Assembly: GCA_964200185.2 (NCBI GenBank)
Contig: CAXNAD020000340.1
Location: 1-21,467 of the forward strand
Direction of reading: 5' to 3'
Source: Choristocarpus tenellus KU-1152
Taxonomy: Eukaryota; Phaeophyceae
DNA length: 21,467 nucleotides
The notes below the pieces were generated by a model. That model did no database searches. It was not told the DNA's origin and was given only the letters and a program-made list of their open reading frames with translations. Made by a program: the position numbers and the translations under genes. Below are positions 20,121 through 21,467 of the stretch, one piece after another. Position 1 is the first letter of the stretch. Each line of letters starts with the position of its first letter.

Positions 20121-20941
20121 TCATGTAGGCACCTTGTCTAGAGCCTCCTGGCGCATGGCAGAAAACTCGTTAAGGGGGCGAAGCTCTCCTACGACGTGGC
20201 CCCCCGCTGGACCGAGACTTTGCCCATCATTAGTGAGAGTGGTAGTGTCGTCTTTGTGAATGAAATTCACACGGTCTGAGGAAGAGGCGGAGGAGTCCCC
20301 ACCACCAGTGATGTGATCAGACCCTGACCAGGTGAAAAAGAAGTCGAATCTGTGAGAACCCCTTCTGTGGACGTTGAGTCCTTTCAGCTCAGCATTCTCC
20401 CCGTCCAGTGACAGCCATATGTCCTGTTCAGAACCCAGCACGACCTGGCCTGCTCGCAGCGAAAGCACCACGCTGGTAGAGATCCCACCCTCACCACTTG
20501 GAGCAGATCCTAACGACAACGACGACGATCCGTTCACAATCTGAAGCACGCCAACACCACAACCGACCCCGGCCAACAAGGGACCAAGGCCATTTGTGAC
20601 AGCCTTGGTCGCTACTCGATGCGTATCGACTGGGCCTTGTGGTGGTGGCAGGCAGATTGAAAATCTTGCTTGGGTCCATTCCATATCTGTGAAAGGCAAT
20701 ATTTGGTCCGCTGCAGAGCGAATATTTTCCCATTGTGTACGTTGGCCCCCTCTGATCGGTCTCCATTGCCATGCAGCGATCTATGTGGGTCATGGCGTAC
20801 AGAGGAAAGAAATGAGTGACGGATCACATTCAGATTGGGAACATACGATTGGTGGGAACCTATTCTCACCTCCAACGCAACACTCAGCACGACAAGGATC
20901 GTGACAATCAGAGCGCACCTAGAGCGGAGATGATTGGCCAT
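20121..20941 (-). CDS. Unrecognised protein with N-terminal hydrophobic leader
   Basis: Exon 1, 20941-20870, encodes 24 aa: a basic start (MANHLRSRC) followed by an uncharged stretch ALIVTILVVLSVALE, then a strong donor GAG|GTGAGA. The phase-0 acceptor ACATAG leads into exon 2 from 20780, which stays open to TGA at 20121-20123, giving 243 aa. The leader looks like a signal peptide or signal anchor. The body begins with a Trp-rich segment (AAWQWRPIRGGQRTQW). A Gly/Ser/Val-rich, probably beta-stranded region follows (VVLSLRAGQVVLGSEQDIWLS), then a Ser/Asp-rich tail. A carbohydrate-binding or farnesoic-acid-methyltransferase-like beta-sandwich was considered, but no diagnostic motif supports it. 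Near the end, GACAAG|GTGCCT could act as a phase-0 donor that joins this protein to the methyltransferase downstream on the same strand. Function unknown. Confidence 0.6.
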
Positions 20942-21386
20942 ATCAACGCAGCATCACAGACCTCAACCTCGGTATGCAGGTCGTGATTTAACAGTGCGTC
21001 AGTCCAACGTCTGTGCTTCCACTGTTTGGCGGCGCAAGGATGTCCCTCTACATGAAGTGAACTTCACACATCAAAAGAAGTCCAAACAAAAAAAACGGAA
21101 ATGGAAAAAGAAGTAACAAGGGATACTATATACTTTGTGGCGTATATGTAGTATATAATACGTATAAAAATATCCAACACATTTTCAAAACCTTGATGAT
21201 GTGTAGTACTTTCTACAAAATACTCTAACTTACCAATTTTCACAATGCACAAACTATAAAAAATGAGGCCCAACACCTCCCAAAAAACGAATATCTGCAA
21301 CAAGTAACCATCAACCAACAGGTTCCTTCTGAAGAGTTTTGACCAAAATTGAATTTTTCAGAAGCATTTTCCTTTCTACTACAAAT
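20942..21386. other. AT-rich spacer upstream of the leader-peptide gene
   Basis: About 445 bp rich in A/T, including A-rich runs near 21080-21115 and many TATA-like steps near 21125-21170. It probably holds the promoter of the minus-strand gene at 20941 and perhaps that of the candidate plus-strand exon at 21387. Minus-strand open frames here have AT-driven composition and no domain. Confidence 0.4.
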
Positions 21387-21461
21387 ATGTACTTCTGTGA
21401 CGGACAGGTCCCTTCGGGAGCTGATCTTAGTCCAAATACACATCCGCGCGAACACACAAAG
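21387..21461 (+). CDS. Candidate first exon of a plus-strand gene leaving the window
   Basis: An ATG at 21387 opens 25 codons (MYFCDGQVPSGADLS..., ending HTK) and stops exactly at an AAG|GTATTG donor-like site, phase 0. If real, this gene would be divergent from the leader-peptide gene, repeating the arrangement of the other gene pairs here. It is short, has no motif and runs off the right edge. Confidence 0.3.
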
Positions 21462-21467
21462 GTATTG

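Noticed and set aside
21064-21318. 84-aa minus-strand hydrophobic frame
   Set aside because: Its composition follows from AT-rich DNA and there is no supporting splice site or motif.

Overview
This window is eukaryotic nuclear DNA. Five protein-coding genes can be rebuilt only as spliced exons, with GT-AG junctions, matching intron phases and recognisable domains. It carries a flagellar/ciliary microtubule-associated protein family (STPGR/SHIPPO), a mitochondrial HtrA protease, the elongation factor SPT4, a SpoU RNA methyltransferase and a long Tudor-like repeat protein. That mix, with mostly 180-800 nt introns and tightly packed genes on alternating strands, suggests a flagellated protist or alga. 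Tudor-like repeat arrays of this style are frequent in stramenopile-type algae, but the lineage cannot be fixed from this sequence.

Layout. 1-2886 (minus): a Tudor-like repeat protein that runs off the left edge. About 2887-3230: a compact divergent spacer. About 3234-6410 (plus): a multi-exon STPGR-repeat protein. One intron of that gene holds a MITE-like element (4339-4596), and a second copy lies just past its stop codon (6485-6743). 6744-9169: a poorly resolved stretch with only weak gene candidates. 9170-14867 (minus): a complete eight-exon HTRA2-type mitochondrial serine protease. 14868-15047: a 180-bp divergent spacer. 15048-16475 (plus): a complete four-exon SPT4, whose first intron appears to be GC-AG. 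16476-17015: convergent intergenic DNA. 17016-19968 (minus): a SpoU/TrmH-type RNA methyltransferase whose motif 1 sits in a 30-nt microexon. 20121-20941 (minus): an unrecognised protein with an N-terminal hydrophobic leader, possibly spliced onto the methyltransferase. 20942-21467: AT-rich DNA with one candidate first exon on the plus strand.

The genes are not a pathway cluster. They are housekeeping and ciliary genes arranged as divergent pairs (Tudor/STPGR and HtrA/SPT4), probably sharing bidirectional promoters. The exon models for HtrA, SPT4 and the methyltransferase body are strong because every splice phase closes and the protein alignment continues across each junction. The 5' ends of the STPGR and methyltransferase genes are uncertain. 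I found no CRISPR array, rRNA or tRNA.
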